Positions 1 through 8,266 of a stretch of 64,000 bases of DNA are shown here, in pieces (positions within the stretch are counted from its first letter, which is position 1; every line of letters begins with the position of its first letter). Both the position numbers and the translations under genes were made by a program. Under the pieces are notes generated by a model, which saw nothing but the letters and a program-made list of their open reading frames with translations, was not told the origin of the DNA and did no database searches. Location of the stretch: positions 1-64,000 of the forward strand of contig NZ_PQSR01000021.1 in NCBI RefSeq assembly GCF_002920635.1, written 5' to 3'. The DNA comes from Streptomyces sp. Ru72 (GTDB lineage Bacteria > Actinomycetota > Actinomycetes > Streptomycetales > Streptomycetaceae).

Positions 1-449
1 ACATTGCCGGCTGCTGATCCGACCGCAACCGGAGAAGCGGCGAACTCGCTTTCTACCGCTGCTTCTCACCGCGTCCGGTGCCGCTGTGCGACCTGGTCCG
101 TGTGGCCGGGCGGCGCTGGACGGTGGAGGAGACGTTCCAGGCCGGAAAGGGCCTGGTCGGACTGGATGAGCATCAAGTCCGCCGCTGGGCGTCCTGGCAC
201 CGCTGGGTCACCCTCGCGATGCTCGCCCATGCCTTCCTGGCCGTCACCGCAGCCGCTGGACGCCGTAACCATCCCACGCCCGACGACCTGATCCCCTTGA
301 CCAGCAACGAGGTCCAGCACCTCTTCAGCGCGCTGATCAGCCCCGTCCACGACCTCGCGCACCGACTCCTCTGGTCACACTGGCGGCGGCAACACCAGGC
401 CCGCGCCCGTGACTCTCACTATCGACGGCAAGCGGCCGCCCGACTATGA
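1..449 (+). pseudogene. IS701-family transposase, C-terminal fragment, frameshifted
   Basis: The readable part from about base 36 matches the C-terminal end of IS701-family transposases: it contains VRVAGRRWTVEETFQAGKGL and the following DEHQVRRWASWHRW block typical of that family. Upstream, the natural continuation (HCRLLIRPQPEK) lies in frame 2, while GELAFYRCFSPRPVPLCDL lies in frame 3. A one-base insertion near base 33-36 therefore breaks the frame. The 5' part is outside the window. The stop is at 447-449. It is probably a dead copy; the family call is firm, but the extent of the original element cannot be judged because its left end is not visible. Confidence 0.8.
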
Positions 450-473
450 AGATCACGATCTACGGCTGGAGTA

Positions 474-1793
474 CTAGAGCGACCGAAGAGCGTAGCCGAG
501 GTCAGGGCCGTAGTTGCCCCAGCACTGGATATCACCGGTGTCGGACACAAGGTCACCGAGATACCAGTCGCCGTTGTCTGCCCGCACCGCGCAGAGCCCC
601 TCCACATTGATCGCGCAGTCGGCTTGGAGAGGTTCGCCGTGCAGGGTGACGGTGCCGAGGGTGGTGAGAAACTGGGCTTGTGGGCAGCCGGTGACGCGCT
701 GAATGTCAGCCATGGTCCAGGGTTCGGGGAGCCGCTCGTCGCGGGGCTCGGTAGCGGGGAGCAGTTCCACTACGGCATGGCCGAGGCGTGGCCGGATCCA
801 CTCACCGTCGCGTTCTGTGCCGAGCACACCGCCGAGGAAGGCCATCTCGAGTGTGCCGGTGGGCGTCTCCCAGCGGAACGGGACGCGGGAGATGTGCGAA
901 GGGAAGTCCCTCTCGTCGGTGGTTCCCGGGCCGAACGACTGCTTGGGAGACGGTCCATCGTCGGTGTATCGGTGGGCGAAGAAAGCATTGATCCAGCCAG
1001 TGACTTTATCGCCGCCGGACGCCGACTCCCACTTGTAGAGCGAACGCCAGAACTCCTGGTCGACACCCCACCCCGAGGCCGTCGCGCCGATCGAGTCCAG
1101 CACCGGGTGCAAGGCGGCGAACCACGGCCGCAGGGCTTCGAACCATCCTTCCAGCTCCCGCACCCGACCCGCCAGCAGGCGCCAGTCTCGGTCCGTGCCC
1201 TCCAGCCGGATCCGGGGAATGCCGCAGAGCGAGGTCCATCGGAAGCGGTAGTACGGGCTGACCACGTCCATCAGCGCCACGAGTGCGGCCGTGGCGTCGG
1301 CGGAGGTGGTGGTCGAGAAGGCGGGCTGGAACAGATCGGCTACATCGTCGCCGATGCGGGCACGCAGGGGCTGTTGGACCAGGTTGATCGAGCGCTCCCA
1401 ATCCAGCGGGGCCAGGTCGTCGCGGACGGCGATGGTCTGCCGGTGTCCCGGCGTTTCAGTGAAGAGTCCCGCGTATGTGGCGGAGTTGAGACGGACGTGG
1501 ACGGCTACCTCGTGCACGACGGCGTACCAGAACAGGTCGGGGGAGAGGCTCAGTGGCAGGTGAGCCTTGAAGCACAGGTGGACGGCGCGCAGCAGGAGGC
1601 TGGAGGTGGGCTCCCTGGTCTTCGAAGCGTCGGTGGACCAGCCGACAAGGCGATCGGTGCTGCGGTGGTGGAAGCGCGCCTGGTCGCGGAGCACAGCCCG
1701 CAGGAAGCGCTCGTTGCCGAGTTCGGTGAGCTCGGAAGCGAGCCGAGCGGCCTCGGCGTCTTCAGCGAGCGGCAGGTCTATCTCGAAAGCCAT
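474..1793 (-). CDS. DUF4419 domain-containing protein
   Basis: A 439-residue cytoplasmic-looking protein without signal peptide or membrane segment. It resembles DUF4419 proteins: a central SPYYRFRWTSLCGIPRIRLEG segment (about residues 190-210) followed by TDRDWRLLAGRV is the family hallmark, and the N-terminal half carries conserved Trp/His patches such as FWYAVVHEVAVHV. The function of the family is unknown; members occur in bacteria and fungi and are not assigned a reaction. The ATG start at 1793 follows a G-rich stretch rather than a clean ribosome site, so the start is less certain than the body. It stands alone, tail to tail with the transposase fragment. Confidence 0.75.
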   Translation of the reverse strand: MAFEIDLPLAEDAEAARLASELTELGNERFLRAVLRDQARFHHRSTDRLVGWSTDASKTREPTSSLLLRAVHLCFKAHLPLSLSPDLFWYAVVHEVAVHVRLNSATYAGLFTETPGHRQTIAVRDDLAPLDWERSINLVQQPLRARIGDDVADLFQPAFSTTTSADATAALVALMDVVSPYYRFRWTSLCGIPRIRLEGTDRDWRLLAGRVRELEGWFEALRPWFAALHPVLDSIGATASGWGVDQEFWRSLYKWESASGGDKVTGWINAFFAHRYTDDGPSPKQSFGPGTTDERDFPSHISRVPFRWETPTGTLEMAFLGGVLGTERDGEWIRPRLGHAVVELLPATEPRDERLPEPWTMADIQRVTGCPQAQFLTTLGTVTLHGEPLQADCAINVEGLCAVRADNGDWYLGDLVSDTGDIQCWGNYGPDLGYALRSL

Positions 1794-2012
1794 CCGTACC
1801 CCCCGGAAACCATGATCTGCGCTGATCGTAGTGGCAGTTCAGGGCAGGATTGGGGACGCGGCACCCGTCTTCCGGATCTTCCGGTCACCCGAGCTTGCCC
1901 AGGGCCTCTTCCACGAGGGGCGGATGACGGGCCGGATGGGCGGGAGAGGCGGCGCCGCCAGTCGGGGACCGGGGCAGCGCACCGCCGGAAGGCGTCCGCT
2001 CCGGTCGCCGGA

Positions 2013-2056
2013 CGGGCCCGCCGCCGACGGCTGCGCCGCAGTCGACGGCGGGCCCG
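2013..2056 (-). terminator. Long GC-rich hairpin downstream of the protease gene
   Basis: Bases 2013-2028 and 2041-2056 form a 16-bp stem (15 of 16 paired) around a 12-base loop. It sits about 50 bases beyond the stop of the minus-strand protease gene and has no T-run, as is usual for actinobacterial terminators. The remaining bases of the 1794-2105 gap hold nothing else that I recognise apart from presumed upstream sequence of the DUF4419 gene. Confidence 0.55.
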
Positions 2057-2105
2057 GCAGCGCGGTGAAAGTGCTGCGGAGCTGGCGGACCGTGCCTGGC
2101 GGGCG

Positions 2106-2978
2106 CTACGGCAGCTTCACGAACGGCGCCAGGAAGGCGCGGGCGCCCGGGGTGTCCAGGCGGTATGACACGTTCGTCGCGTAGCACGGGCCGTCGCCGG
2201 TGATCGTGGTGGCCGCGAGCACACTCCGGCCGCCGATCACGGCGAAGTTGGGGCCGCCGGAGTCGCCGTAGCAAGCGCCGCCGTTGCCCTGGGGTGCGGT
2301 CATCGCCAGGCGGACCCATGCGTCGTTGAGGGCGTCGAAGGTGACAGGCGCCTTCATCCGGACGCCGCCGCCGGGGTGGGTCTGGCCGCCGGGGCCGCGC
2401 TGGGCCTCCTGGGTGCCGTATCCGGCGACGAACCAGTCGGTGGAGTTCAGCGCCTGCGGGCCGAGCGCGCCGAGCTGGTTGGCGGTGGGCAGCGTGGCCG
2501 GAGTGAAGGACCAGCGGGCCTTGACTTTGGCCGCGGGCAGCTCGATCACCGCGATGTCGTGCGGGTCGGAGGCGGGCCCGGGGTAGTCGGGATGGCTGTG
2601 GGCGGTGCCCTGGATGGCGATGGCGCCCGCCTGCGCGGCCGGATCGCCTGGATACTTCTTTGCGGCGGCGTCGAGGCCGGCCTGCACGTCCTGGTCCAGG
2701 GAGACGTAGAACTTCACGTTGTCGGGCCAGTCGGTGGTGCAGTGCGCGGCAGTCAGGAACGTGTCCGCGTCGATCATGGTTCCGGAGCAGACCCAGTCGA
2801 CCCGGTCGGGTGTCGTGGGGTCGCCGTCGTCGTCCCAGGTCGCGACCAGCGCGCCGACCTCGGTGCGCTCGGGTGCGGGTGTCGCGTTATAGGAGTTGAT
2901 GGCCGACGACGGCAGAGCGGTGGCCAGCACGGCGGCACAGGCTGCGGCGGTGACGGCGGACGCACGTAGGGCGGTCAA
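2106..2978 (-). CDS. Secreted trypsin-like serine protease
   Basis: A 290-residue S1-family (chymotrypsin-fold) protease. A signal peptide covers about residues 1-26, ending near LPSSA. The catalytic triad is visible: His79 in LTAAHC, Asp141 in DPHDIAVIEL, and Ser240 in CYGDSGGP. The paired Cys residues around His and Ser are as in the family. It should act outside the cell on proteins; the substrate cannot be inferred. The start is a TTG codon preceded at about 6 bases by GAAGGG, which supports this unusual start. It appears to be a single-gene unit ending before a strong hairpin. Confidence 0.88.
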   Translation of the reverse strand: MTALRASAVTAAACAAVLATALPSSAINSYNATPAPERTEVGALVATWDDDGDPTTPDRVDWVCSGTMIDADTFLTAAHCTTDWPDNVKFYVSLDQDVQAGLDAAAKKYPGDPAAQAGAIAIQGTAHSHPDYPGPASDPHDIAVIELPAAKVKARWSFTPATLPTANQLGALGPQALNSTDWFVAGYGTQEAQRGPGGQTHPGGGVRMKAPVTFDALNDAWVRLAMTAPQGNGGACYGDSGGPNFAVIGGRSVLAATTITGDGPCYATNVSYRLDTPGARAFLAPFVKLP

Positions 2979-3090
2979 GAGAAACCCTTCTACCGATGGG
3001 ACGGGGTGTTCTCCTGTGGGGGGTGGAGCAGCGCCAGTGAAGCGCCTTGGAGCGGTCGCGACAAGAGCACGCCCGCCTCTTCCAGGGTTT

Positions 3091-3180
3091 TCCCTCTGCG
3101 CGATGCACTGCGCGCCAGCCCGGCAGCCGACGCCCGCACGTCATACCCGAGCCAGAACCCAGTTTCTCGGGTAAGTACTC
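3091..3180 (-). pseudogene. IS5-family transposase scrap
   Basis: About 30 codons read EYLPEKLGSGSGMTCGRRLP and a few more residues. They align with EYLPQELGFGSGMTCWRRLAE of the intact IS5-family transposase in this window (near 13270). No further transposase sequence could be followed on either side, and 3181-3552 contains no gene I recognise. It is a small remnant of an old insertion. Confidence 0.6.
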
Positions 3181-3552
3181 ACATTCGTGACCGGCCGTGC
3201 ACGGTATCTCGGCGGCAGTCCCGGCACGAGATCCGGCATTGGAGGACACTCCCGAAGCCGATTAGCCCGTTGCCGTCCGACGGCGTCAGGATCGCCGCGA
3301 ACCGTTCCGCCACGTCCTCGAGGTGCGCAAGGGTCCGGTGGACTGTGTACGACGCCGTCTGTGGACTGTGGTGTTCCTTCGGCAAGCGGGAGGCCCACCC
3401 ACCTTGTGGTCTTCACCGTGGTGGCTGTGCCACTTTCCGGGGAGCCGTTCCGAGTCGACCCGGGGAGACGTTTCACTGCGTCAGACAAGATCGATGTCAG
3501 TGACTTCGGATGTCACTCCCCACTGTCAGTGCCGGGTGGAAGACTGGCGGGC

Positions 3553-4149
3553 ATGATCGAACCGAACCCGAAAGCGGACCTTCTCCGATACCTGCAAGAG
3601 GGGCGTGATGCCCTGGTCTGGAAGCTCGATGGGCTCTCCGAGTACGACATCCGCCGTCCGCTGACCCCCACGGGCACGAACCTGTTGGGGCTGGTCAAGC
3701 ATGTGGCCGGCGTGGAACTGGCGTACTTCGGCGACACGTTCGGACGGCCGTTCTTCGACGAGGAGCCGCCGCCCTGGTGGTATACCGAGGAGCCGGAATC
3801 CAACTCGGACATGTGGGCCACTGCAGAGGAGTCACGGGAACAGATCGTCGGGCTGTATCGGCAGGCGTGGGAGCACTCCGACAGCACAATCGCGACGCTG
3901 CCGCTTGACGCGATGGGTCACGTCCCGTGGTGGCCGGAGGAACGACGAGAGGTGACACTGCACCACGTCCTGGTACGCGTGATCTCCGATACTCAGCGAC
4001 ACGCCGGCCACGCCGACATCGTGCGAGAGCTCATCGACGGATCCGTCGGATATTCGCAAGGCAAGGACAACATGTCACCAGGGGATCAGGCATGGTGGGA
4101 GGACCACCGGAACCGACTGGAGCGCGTGGCCCGGGAAGCAAACGGCTGA
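3553..4149 (+). CDS. DinB family protein (DUF664-type)
   Basis: A 198-residue protein of the DinB/YfiT four-helix-bundle superfamily. N-terminal RYLQEGRDALVWKLDGLSEYDIRRPLTPTG leads into LLGLVKHVAGVELAYFGDTFGR, with a His (residue about 48) at the usual first metal position. The C-terminal HHVLVRVISDTQRHAGHADI supplies the two further His ligands. Family members bind a divalent metal and several act as thiol-dependent transferases, for example with mycothiol or bacillithiol; which reaction this one performs is not known. The ATG at 3553 was chosen because family similarity begins there; the frame is open further upstream but lacks similarity. Confidence 0.82.
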   Translation: MIEPNPKADLLRYLQEGRDALVWKLDGLSEYDIRRPLTPTGTNLLGLVKHVAGVELAYFGDTFGRPFFDEEPPPWWYTEEPESNSDMWATAEESREQIVGLYRQAWEHSDSTIATLPLDAMGHVPWWPEERREVTLHHVLVRVISDTQRHAGHADIVRELIDGSVGYSQGKDNMSPGDQAWWEDHRNRLERVAREANG

Positions 4150-4167
4150 TCTCGCCCTGCTGCTGAC

Positions 4168-4284
4168 CCCCCTCTTCTGGCGGTGCTGCCGCCGCCTCCA
4201 CCGACGTTACGGCGCAATGCCGAACACTTCCTGGCCTTCGTCGGCATCGCCGCAGCCCTCATCTGCCACCGTCGAATCAAGCCT
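4168..4284 (+). pseudogene. IS5-family transposase C-terminal remnant
   Basis: Bases 4168-4210 read WRCCRRLHRRY in one frame, and from about 4208 another frame reads RRNAEHFLAFVGIAAALIC then HRRIK. This is the characteristic C-terminal end of one Streptomyces IS5-type group, split by a frameshift. It overlaps the point where the oppositely oriented oxidase-like gene loses its similarity, so the insertion probably removed that gene's 3' end. A similar remnant lies near 32.8 kb. Confidence 0.65.
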
Positions 4285-4532
4285 CCTTCGGCGACGACCG
4301 GGAACCGGCCGTCCTCCAAAGCCAGGGACACGCGGGGCTCCTTGCCGATGTTTCTGACCTTGACGGAGCCGTGAACCAAACCGATCCACCACCGGGAGTT
4401 CTGGTAGACGAACCAGACAGGCGTGACGTGGGCAGAGCCATCCGGACGCACGGTGCACAGCCAGACGTTCTTTTCCTCGGCCGCCAAGCGCAGACGGACG
4501 GCTGGCCCTGGCTCGTTCAGAAGATCACTCAC
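4281..4532 (-). pseudogene. Pyridoxamine 5'-phosphate oxidase-like protein, truncated
   Basis: The first 84 codons (MSDLLNEPGPAVRLRLAAEE onward) match the split-barrel FMN-binding PPOX family, including WLCTVRPDGSAHVTPVWFVY and RNIGKEPRVSLALEDGRFPV. Family members are normally about 130-150 residues. Here similarity stops at 4281, exactly where transposase sequence on the other strand begins, and the frame then runs on through unrelated sequence to 4086. It is an N-terminal fragment and unlikely to be functional. Confidence 0.72.
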
Positions 4533-4565
4533 TCCACTATCGGACCGGCAGACGTGATGCGTCCG

Positions 4566-4950
4566 TGACGCATTTCGCGGTCGGTGCCCGCGAGGGCCTA
4601 GGTGCCGCCACGACGGGTGAGGAGGCGTTGGTGCCGCCGTGGTCGCCCCAGCCGGAAGCGCCGCAGGTGTCGTGGACCGCGACGCCGGTGGCCGGGCCGG
4701 CGACCGGCGACACGTCCGCGACGGTGCGGTGGGAGCAGCCCGTGTCCGACTGCCGGGAAGACTTGGCCTCGCCGGCGGAGCACCCGATGCCGTGCCGCCG
4801 GTGCTGTCGGTGCACCATGCCGGCTCGCTCCAGCCCCGGGAGGTGCCCGAGCGGACGAGCGAGGTGCCGACGACCGCCGTGACGTGCGGGGGAGGAGGCC
4901 GGGTATACGGTGCCGTAGCCGTCGTCCCCCGCGCTGACGCTGATGGACAC
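4566..4950 (-). pseudogene. Secreted serine protease (subtilase/sedolisin-type) remnant
   Basis: The minus strand carries SISVSAGDDGYGTVYPASSP near 4950-4890, then after a frameshift GCSAGEAKSSRQSDTGCSHR and VADVSPVAGPATGVAVHDT, and finally ASGWGDHGGTNASSPVVAAP near 4620. This order matches the catalytic part of Streptomyces proteases that end in GGTSASSP. The nucleophile Ser of that motif reads Asn here. The middle is out of frame and both ends are missing, so this is a decayed fragment. Whether it was clan SB family S8 or S53 cannot be settled by eye. Confidence 0.6.
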
Positions 4951-5010
4951 GGGCGGGCGAGTTCCCTCGGGACGGGGCGGTTCAGCCGCTGAGGAGAACC
5001 GTCGCGTATC

Positions 5011-5030
5011 CACGGGCCGACGTCCCCGTG
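5011..5030 (-). terminator. Short hairpin downstream of the sugar-binding protein
   Basis: CACGGG (5011-5016) and CCCGTG (5025-5030) can pair as a 6-bp stem around an 8-base loop, 65 bases past the stop of the minus-strand binding-protein gene. It has no T-run and is short, so it is a weak candidate. Confidence 0.25.
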
Positions 5031-5094
5031 TGCGTCAGCACCCTGATCACCGGGGTCGCGCTCGGGGCCGGAGGGTTCCGCCGTGGCCGTGCCG

Positions 5095-6186
5095 CTACTT
5101 GAGCTCGGCGGCGGTGTAGAAGCCGCTCACGACGAGAACAAGCTTGTAGTTGGCCTTGTCGACGCTCGTCGGCTGCAGCAAGTAGGCGGGCACGGTCTTG
5201 ACACCGTTGTTGTAGCCGTATCTGTTGTTTATCTGCAGCGGCTTCTTGTTGAGTATGTCGACGACCATGTCTGAGGCGGCCTGGGCGAGCTGGCGGACGT
5301 CCTTGTAAACGGTCTGCGACTGCTGACCCGCGATGATCGACTTCACCGAGGGCAGTTCGGCGTCCTGACCGGTGATGACCGGGAAGGGCTTGCTGCCGGA
5401 ACCGTAGCCGTCCGACTTCAGCGCGGACAGGATGCCGATGGAGATGCCGTCGTACGGCGACAGGACCGCGTCGACCTTCTTGCTCCTGTACGACCTGGTG
5501 AGGATGCCGTTCATGCGCTTCTGCGCGGTCGGCCCGTCCCAGCGCAGGGTGGTGACCTGGTTGAGCGCGGTCTGGCCGGACTGGACGACCAACTGCTTGT
5601 TGTCCAGGTACGGCTGCAGGAGGTGCATCGCGCCGTCGAAGAAGTATTTGGTGTTGTTGTCGTCGGGAGAGCCGGCGAACAGCTCGATGTTGTACGGGCC
5701 CTTGCCGTGATCCAGGTCGAGTTTGTTGATGATGTAGGAGGCCTGGAGCCGGCCGACCTGATCGTTGTCGAAGGAGACGTAGTAGTCGACGTTCTTGGTT
5801 CCGAGGATGAGCCGGTCGTAGGAGATCACCGGGATGTGCGCGTCGGCAGCCTGTTGGAGCACGCCGTTCAGCGATTTGTTGTCGATGGCCGCGATGATGA
5901 GCGCATCGACGCCCTGCTTGATCAGGTTCTCGATCTGTGAGACCTGGGTGTCCGGGTCGTTCTCGCCGTAGACCAGCTTGCTCTCGTACCCCTTGGCCTT
6001 CAGGTCTTCGACCATGCTCTTGCCGTCGATGATCCAGCGCTCGGAGGACTGGGTCGGCATGGCGATGCCGATGGTGCCGCCCTTGGGGCTGCCCTCGCTG
6101 GTCTGGCCGGAGCCGCAGGCGGACAAGGTGAGGGCGAGGGAGGCGGCTCCGGCGATGGCGGCGAGGGCGGCTCTTCGGTTGTGCAT
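5095..6186 (-). CDS. chvE: ChvE-type multiple-sugar-binding lipoprotein
   Basis: A 363-residue substrate-binding protein of a sugar ABC importer (periplasmic-binding-protein type I fold). The signal peptide ends in the lipobox LSAC (residues 21-24), so it should be lipid-anchored outside the membrane. GTIGIAMPTQSSERWIIDGK, DPDTQVSQIENLIKQGVDAL and SYDRLILGTKNVDYYVSFDN match ChvE/multiple-monosaccharide receptors. Such receptors normally sit beside an ATPase and a permease gene (gguA/gguB or mmsA/mmsB); neither is present in this window, and only protease debris lies downstream. The ATG at 6186 has AAGGAAC about 8 bases upstream. Either the transporter is encoded elsewhere or this is an operon remnant. 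Confidence 0.85.
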   Translation of the reverse strand: MHNRRAALAAIAGAASLALTLSACGSGQTSEGSPKGGTIGIAMPTQSSERWIIDGKSMVEDLKAKGYESKLVYGENDPDTQVSQIENLIKQGVDALIIAAIDNKSLNGVLQQAADAHIPVISYDRLILGTKNVDYYVSFDNDQVGRLQASYIINKLDLDHGKGPYNIELFAGSPDDNNTKYFFDGAMHLLQPYLDNKQLVVQSGQTALNQVTTLRWDGPTAQKRMNGILTRSYRSKKVDAVLSPYDGISIGILSALKSDGYGSGSKPFPVITGQDAELPSVKSIIAGQQSQTVYKDVRQLAQAASDMVVDILNKKPLQINNRYGYNNGVKTVPAYLLQPTSVDKANYKLVLVVSGFYTAAELK

Positions 6187-6804
6187 GGGGATCGTTCCTT
6201 GTTCTTCTGGTCGTTGCGGAGGATGACGGCGTTATCGGATGCCGGTGGGGAGACGATGGAGCGGGGGACGGGCAGCCGGCGAGCAGGTCGAGAGCGCCTC
6301 AGTCGGGCCGAACCTGCTTCCGCGCGGTGTCAAGATTCCGGTCCCGCAGATGGTGCTGTACGGGTAGACACCACCTGGACGCCCTGGACAGGCCGAATCT
6401 CAGACAGAGCGGTGCGCCGTGGCTCGATCAGCTCGGCGACCTCGAAGATCCTTACGTAGCTGCCGCGTGAACAACCGGCGGGTCGCGGAGCCATGATGGC
6501 AGGTCAGGTAACCCGGCGCGTTGCTTGAGCTGCTGCTCGGACACCTCGGTGTCCCACAGATCGCCGATCAGTGTGTCGGTGCGGCCCTGCGTCCGGGCCT
6601 CTCCGAGGCTCGTGATTGCTTTGCCGGTGTGCACCTGTACGCACGTCAGGCTGCGCCACCGCGCATCAGTCGCGTGTGTGCTTATTCCAGTGATACGCAG
6701 GACACTTGCCTTTCAATCGTTCGGGATATCGACAGATGTTCGGAATGTTGGCTGGACACTAAGAGGGGGTGTGCGGGGTGTCAACGGGGCGAACAGGAAC
6801 GGTT
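6187..6804. other. Intergenic stretch, no recognised gene
   Basis: About 600 bases between the divergent binding-protein gene and the next forward gene. It should contain the promoters of both. I see no frame with convincing family similarity. A TTGCCT near 6711 followed by a TATCGA about 15 bases later is only loosely promoter-like. Confidence 0.5.
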
Positions 6805-7428
6805 ATGGAAAGGTGTTGGAGATCGCGTACGGTCCCCAACAGGACGACGATGCCCGTCGGTTCGGCCGTCGGCGCGCGGTCGCCGAAGCCGGCACCGCGC
6901 CCGCCCTGCCGCCGGCCCTGCTCGCCGACCACGGTCGACAAGTCGTTCGCGTACAGGCCGCCGGACGGCAACCGCATGTGCGCCGCCTACCGGGGCGAGG
7001 CCAAGCTCGACGCCCGCGACGCTACGTCGTCGCCGACACCGCCCGCCTGCGAAGAAGCCATGGTCAATGCCGGTTGCAACCGGTGGAGGCACCGTCAGCA
7101 GGCGCGGATCGTGGGAGTCGGCCTCGCGTATGTCGGGACCCGCTGTCTGGGCTACCTGCGCCGGTACCGCTACGGTACGCGCGTCTGCGCCGGAGGCTCG
7201 GGCGTGAATGCCGGCCGCGGCATCACGCTCGACACCACCTGCTTCACCAGCAGCAATCGCTCCACATCCCGCAGCCGCATGCGCCACGAACGTAGGCACA
7301 AGCAGCAGTGGATGCGCTACGGAGACCGGTTCGCCTACATGTGCCTCGGAGCAGGAAGCAATCCATGCCACAACCGTTGGGAACGCCGCGCCGGATGGAG
7401 GGACCGGGGGGAGGGGCACAACTGCTGA
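6805..7428 (+). CDS. Cysteine-rich protein of unknown function
   Basis: A 207-residue reading frame with strong G/C preference at third positions from about 6830 to 7400, which argues that it is real. I do not recognise the family. Cys residues are spread through the sequence (for example PPDGNRMCAAYRGE, CEEAMVNAGCNRWRH, GTRCLGYLRRYRYG, GSNPCHNRWERR), and Arg and aromatic residues are common in the last third. No signal peptide or membrane segment is evident with this start, but the N-terminal 40 residues are Arg/Pro-rich and unconvincing, so the true start or an upstream frameshift is uncertain. Its 3' end overlaps the next gene by 64 bases, suggesting co-translation. Confidence 0.5.
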   Translation: MERCWRSRTVPNRTTMPVGSAVGARSPKPAPRPPCRRPCSPTTVDKSFAYRPPDGNRMCAAYRGEAKLDARDATSSPTPPACEEAMVNAGCNRWRHRQQARIVGVGLAYVGTRCLGYLRRYRYGTRVCAGGSGVNAGRGITLDTTCFTSSNRSTSRSRMRHERRHKQQWMRYGDRFAYMCLGAGSNPCHNRWERRAGWRDRGEGHNC

Positions 7429-7955
7429 ACCGGTCCCGGCCACTACCGAAGTGGATTCCCTTCGTGCTGCTCGGGTCGGTACTCGGCCTGGCTCTTCTCA
7501 GCGCTGTCGGTGTCCGGGTGTACGGGGTCCGCAACATGTCCGACCCTCAGACGCCCCTCCTCGTCGGTATCCGCGTCGACGGATCCCGCATCTCGGTCAA
7601 GGCACCCACCTGCCCCACGGACAAGGTCGGGACCGTCGAGGTGTACGACAGTGACTCCGACAAGCTGCTGTGGCGGGCAAGCGGACCGAAGACACCAGAG
7701 GACGAACAAGGAGCGGTCACGCTCTGGAAGGCAGACGATTTCTCGAAGGCGGGGCCAAAGGCACAGCCCAAGACCCTGCCGACGAACCTCGACATCTCCG
7801 TCACGTACACCGGCACCAAGGACGGGGCAGGAGACACATTCAACGTCCCCAGGGTCGAATCCGCGCACATCCCCGAAGAGCAGTACTGGACGTACGACGG
7901 TCCCAAGACGGCTGCACAGCTCGATGCGCAACTCAAGTGCGGCGACCGTACGTGA
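7365..7955 (+). CDS. Single-pass membrane protein of unknown function
   Basis: A 196-residue protein. A short basic N-terminus precedes one membrane segment, WIPFVLLGSVLGLALLSAVG (about residues 30-50), and an extracytoplasmic domain of about 145 residues. That domain has a beta-rich look (VGIRVDGSRISVKAPTCPTD, VGTVEVYDSDSDKLLWRA) and two Cys. No known domain is recognised. The ATG at 7365 follows GGAGCAGGA at about 6 bases and lies inside the end of the preceding gene; the downstream ATG at 7395 is an alternative. The overlap suggests that the two products work together. Confidence 0.65.
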   Translation: MPQPLGTPRRMEGPGGGAQLLNRSRPLPKWIPFVLLGSVLGLALLSAVGVRVYGVRNMSDPQTPLLVGIRVDGSRISVKAPTCPTDKVGTVEVYDSDSDKLLWRASGPKTPEDEQGAVTLWKADDFSKAGPKAQPKTLPTNLDISVTYTGTKDGAGDTFNVPRVESAHIPEEQYWTYDGPKTAAQLDAQLKCGDRT

Positions 7956-7987
7956 CAAGGAGGCCGATACCGTAGGCAGCAGTCCGC

Positions 7988-8119
7988 AGCCGTCAGGACG
8001 CGGTGGAGCGCGGAACAAGTCGCCTCAAGCGCCACCGCGCGGTGGCGACGAGGTGCGGCAAACTCGCCGTCCGTTACGAGGCGACCGTGCTGGCCGCGGC
8101 CAGCAACGAGTCGCTGTGA
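7988..8119 (+). pseudogene. IS5-family transposase C-terminal remnant
   Basis: The last 40 or so codons of a transposase read AVERGTSRLKRHRAVATRCG then KLAVRYEATVLAAASNE, ending at a TGA at 8117-8119. This matches the C-terminal helix region of a common Streptomyces IS5-type transposase, including the Glu of the DDE triad in AVERG. Nothing upstream of about 7988 continues the match. The remaining bases to 8266 hold no gene that I can identify. Confidence 0.7.
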
Positions 8120-8266
8120 CCAGCACGGTGGAACGCGCCCTGACTCCGATTGTCGCGCGATGGTCCGAGATCGCGGTCGTGGCTCCCGCCGCGAAGCCGG
8201 AGCCCGTATGGGAGCGTTGACAGCTGGAGGTCGGACAGATCTGGGCCGTCGGTCTTCCGTGCTTTC

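Noticed and set aside
8018..8119. A possible small gene after the membrane protein
   Set aside because: The sequence is the C-terminal tail of an IS5-type transposase, not an independent gene.
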